From the NCBI GenBank assembly GCA_001421095.1, contig LIIK01000006.1:1-64000 (forward strand): DNA of 64,000 nt, written 5' to 3'. The stretch comes from Candidatus [Bacteroides] periocalifornicus (GTDB lineage: Bacteria; Bacteroidota; Bacteroidia; Bacteroidales; CAJPTX01). The position numbers were made by a program, and so were the translations under genes. Positions within the stretch are counted from its first letter, which is position 1. Every line of letters begins with the position of its first letter. The notes under the pieces were generated by a model. The model saw nothing but the letters and a program-made list of their open reading frames with translations. It was not told the origin of the DNA and did not search any database. Positions 61,702 through 64,000 of this stretch are shown piece after piece.

Positions 61702-62547
61702 CTACTTTTGCCCTATGCCCCAGTCGGTTCGTGTTCGGCGGGCGCGTTTGGTCTCTAGCCGTATGGCATCGTTGCGCTGCCACATCTCCTGGGTCACGTA
61801 CCCCCGGCTGTGGTCCAGATGCAGCAGTATAGCCAGGTATCGGGCCCTTCGGCCGCGCAGCCCCGCATTGCAGAGGCGTTCACCCAGTTCCCGGTCCTCG
61901 CCGCCATACCCCATACGCTCATCGTAGCCCCCCGCGGCCACCACTAGGTCGCGGTAGCATGAGGTGTTATTGCCATTCCAGGTAGGGCGGGCCGGGGTGA
62001 AGCGGTTTAGCAGGTGAATCAGCAGCCGATTGCGGGTCAGTTTTAGATTCTTCACCCGCTCCAGCCCGAGCGAATTCAGGTAGCCGGTGCTGAACGCCTG
62101 CTGGCTTTCAATGGCTGCCCGCCCAATCGCGCAAGACACCCCCATTGGCAGCCGTGCTGCCCCCCCCGATACGAAGTGCTCGCGAGAGCGCAACCCCCAG
62201 TGTACCTGTAGAAAATCGGCCCGAGGCACACAGTCGCCATCGCTGAATACGAGGTACTCGCCCCGGCTGCCCTCTATTGCCCGGTTCAGTATGGTGCACT
62301 TGCGGAACCCCTTATCCTCATGCCACACATGCCGTAGGGGGTAGGGCATTTCGGCCTGGTAGCGGGCTATGAGTGCTTGGGTTTCGGGACCCGAACCGTC
62401 GTCGGCCACCACGATCTCAAAGTCGTGAAAGGTTTGCACCCCATATCCCCAGAAGACCTTCTCTAGCCAAGCTGGCTGATTGTAGGTGGATAGGATTACA
62501 GACACCTTGGGAGTTACCTCCTCGGCCAGCCAAATCTTTCGTTCCAT
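61702..62547 (-). CDS. Family 2 glycosyltransferase
   Basis: 281-aa soluble GT-A enzyme. VSVILSTYNQPAWLEKVF, EIVVADDGSGPETQALI, the donor-binding DGDC (in VFSDGDCVPRADF) and the galactosyltransferase-type C-terminal motif YGGEDRELGERLCNAG. No membrane segment. Likely makes cell-surface polysaccharide or LPS; acceptor unknown. Confidence 0.9.
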   Translation of the reverse strand: MERKIWLAEEVTPKVSVILSTYNQPAWLEKVFWGYGVQTFHDFEIVVADDGSGPETQALIARYQAEMPYPLRHVWHEDKGFRKCTILNRAIEGSRGEYLVFSDGDCVPRADFLQVHWGLRSREHFVSGGAARLPMGVSCAIGRAAIESQQAFSTGYLNSLGLERVKNLKLTRNRLLIHLLNRFTPARPTWNGNNTSCYRDLVVAAGGYDERMGYGGEDRELGERLCNAGLRGRRARYLAILLHLDHSRGYVTQEMWQRNDAIRLETKRARRTRTDWGIGQK

Positions 62548-62689
62548 ATCGTTTTATCAGCGTTTTGGGCAGGAGGAGAACGCGGGCAAACCCATCCGCA
62601 ATGCGCTCCGACGCCTTGCCGGCACCCGCCGGTGGAGAAAGCTTAGCAACGAGCACCCCAGCAGTCCATTGCGCTCCCGGCCACCCTCC

Positions 62690-63280
62690 TCACCTACAGC
62701 CCCCTACTACGCGCGCTGCGGCATCCTCCAGCTCGTGGTAGAACTCCTCGCCAAAAGCCCGTATCAATGGTTCGCGCAGGAATTGGTATACCCGTAGCCC
62801 CAATTTCTGCCCGTACTCCCGCGCCCCCTGGCAGATATCCCAGTCATCAAATTTCAGCAGGGTGAACTGCCCAGAGTGCCCCACCCGAATGGGGTAGAGG
62901 TGGCACGATATCGGCTTACGGACCCTGCATTTGCCCGCGTTCCAGGCCCGCTCTATCCCGCAGCTGTAGACCCCATTCTCCTCTGTGGCAAAGGCGCATT
63001 CTGCCCCGCCGGCCAGCGTGGTAACCCATTCGCCATCGGCATCGCGCCAGGCCACACCGCCCATTTCTATGGCCGTGCGCCCCCGCTCGGTAAGGCCCGC
63101 GGCGTATTGGTCGTACTCCTCCTCCAGCCCTATGATCTCCTCGGCTTTCACCGGCGCGCCAGACTCGCCCTCTAGGCAGCAGGCCCCTCGGCAGGCCGCG
63201 AGGTCGCAGCAGAAGTACTCACGCAGTATCCGCATGTCTACTATTTTATCGCCTAGCTGCACTAGCCGCTCGCATCGCAT
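62690..63280 (-). CDS. DUF3109 family cysteine-rich protein
   Basis: 196 aa. Conserved cysteines FCCDLAACRGACCLEG, ECAFATEENGVYSCGIERAW, KCRVRKPISCHLYP and WDICQGA match DUF3109, and resemble YkgJ-type CxxxCxxCC metal-binding proteins. Function unknown. The upstream -7 box is at 63299-63306. Could bind Zn or Fe-S; not testable from the sequence. Confidence 0.85.
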   Translation of the reverse strand: MRCERLVQLGDKIVDMRILREYFCCDLAACRGACCLEGESGAPVKAEEIIGLEEEYDQYAAGLTERGRTAIEMGGVAWRDADGEWVTTLAGGAECAFATEENGVYSCGIERAWNAGKCRVRKPISCHLYPIRVGHSGQFTLLKFDDWDICQGAREYGQKLGLRVYQFLREPLIRAFGEEFYHELEDAAARVVGGCR

Positions 63281-63298
63281 AGCCCAACTTTTTCACCG

Positions 63299-63306
63299 CG
63301 AAGATA
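63299..63306 (-). promoter_or_regulatory. -7 box of the DUF3109 gene
   Basis: Minus-strand TATCTTCG followed by CGG, 19 nt before the ATG at 63280. -33 box unclear. Confidence 0.5.
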
Positions 63307-63457
63307 CTTGTTTTTCTGAACTAATACCCCTGAACACAGGCAACGTCTCCCTGCGAATGGGGCATGCGCACCGCCTGGCTTGGCTCGTCGCCACCGATCT
63401 CTAGTCGTGCGTCTCAGATTCCACCGCGGTGCGGCGCATAAAAGCACCCTATGCGCC

Positions 63458-63562
63458 CTACCTTCGCCGTACCATCGTCGTACCATCGCCGCTTCATGTT
63501 CGGATTTTGCGATGAAATCCGAGGATGCACTAGAGATGGTACGGCGATGGTACGGCGAAGGA
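63458..63562. repeat. Family A palindrome, copy A3
   Basis: Left: TTCGCCGTA, CCATCGTCGTA, CCATCGCCGCT, then TTCATGTTCGGATTT. Right: AAATCCGAGGATG, GATGGTACGGC twice, GAAGG. The loop TGCGATG differs from A1 and A2, and the lower arm has a divergent stretch (ATGCACTAGA) opposite GCCGCTTCAT. Confidence 0.85.
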
Positions 63563-64000
63563 GGGGCGATGGTAGGTGCGAATACTCCCCCCGTTTTTGA
63601 CCATTCGGGCTACCTCATCATCGGTGGGGTAGCATACTACCCGCCATGAAAACGGCGAATGGGGGGGTAACAACGCGCTGCGGCACTGCTAGGGCAGACG
63701 GCCTCGTTCTTTGGCTTGCAATTAGGGTAGATAAAAAGCCCCCGCAGAGCGCATGGATACAGGCCGTAGGGCTATTCCCATTCGGGTAGTTGCGGACGGG
63801 CTAATTTCGCGGCGGAAACGGTGGGGAATTTCCACGGCGAGATGGCAGGCCATTCTAGGATTTTAACCCAAAATGGGAATGTCTAATCAAGTCCTCGGCT
63901 TGCATAAGCGCTGCGACGCATTGCTACGGTCTTTGATAAATTGAATTGCGCGACTAAAAACGCATTACCGCAAGAGAGGTGAGGGCTCTGGATAAAAGAT

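Larger units (their letters stand above)
63281..64000. other. Right-end intergenic region with family A palindrome
   Basis: About 720 bp. Contains A3 and a degenerate family B piece (about 63672-63692). No credible gene; the window ends here. Confidence 0.6.

Noticed and set aside
1..64000. CRISPR array
   Set aside because: The repeats are dispersed hairpins of different families without regular spacers, and there is no cas gene.
1..64000. Diversity-generating retroelement or retron behind the susC cassette duplication
   Set aside because: No reverse transcriptase gene or template/variable repeat pair was seen; the differences are not confined to adenines.

Overview
The window looks like a piece of a moderately high-GC Bacteroidales (Bacteroidota) chromosome. 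Evidence: two SusC/SusD outer-membrane pairs, a type IX secretion (T9SS) client with a C-terminal sorting domain, a PorZ-like T9SS protein next to recO, Bacteroidota families (DUF4199, DUF3467, DUF3109, a GlsB-like GNAT acyltransferase), a fused viroplasmin/RNase H, and repeated promoters of the form TTG-N19-TAnnTT(T/C)G. The genus cannot be fixed from sequence alone. No rRNA, tRNA, CRISPR array, transposase, integrase or phage gene was recognised.

Layout. 0.5-7.2 kb: sppA (minus), a YigZ/IMPACT protein, a GNAT enzyme, pyrB-pyrI and thiL. 7.4-9.6 kb: exbB-exbD-tonB-like, the energy source for TonB-dependent receptors such as the SusC proteins here. 9.7-15.4 kb: RNase H, a LolC/E-type permease, DUF4199, a dolichol-phosphate-mannose-synthase-like glycosyltransferase, a futalosine-hydrolase-like enzyme (minus) and DUF1847 (minus). 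15.6-23.4 kb: one 7.8-kb gene for a secreted multidomain subtilase with a T9SS sorting domain. 23.5-35.9 kb: housekeeping genes DUF3467, recG, lpxK-PNP, pdxJ-hydrolase, then convergent rnc-fabF-acpP, purN, an MscS channel and a GlsB-like acyltransferase. 37.3-46.6 kb: two tandem susC-susD pairs, each closed by a strong terminator with the same core. 47-53 kb: Usp, rdgB, porZ, recO and a MATE exporter. 53.5-63.3 kb: gpmI (minus), rpsA, STAS, XRE, rnz, a cation/proton antiporter, a family 2 glycosyltransferase (minus) and DUF3109 (minus).

The intergenic gaps are long for a bacterium (several of 0.4-1.4 kb) and filled with at least four families of interspersed, hairpin-forming, non-coding repeats: (A) a large palindrome built on an 11-nt repeat; (B) a REP-like imperfect palindrome, often followed by extra half-arms; (C) a GGGCGA...TCGCCC hairpin with a conserved tail; (D) a GGGCGGGG-TCTTCGC hairpin. 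These repeats account for most of the spurious short ORFs (those reading '...DAARHVAT...' or '...RRWYGDG...').

The most noteworthy items are the repeat families, the two susC genes that share a near-identical 5' cassette (including a 7-codon upstream ORF whose stop overlaps the start) while diverging afterwards, a perfect 21-bp inverted repeat just upstream of rnc that could be a self-regulatory RNase III substrate, and the giant secreted protease. Nothing here amounts to proof of a new enzymatic system. The repeat families are the strongest candidates for undescribed biology.
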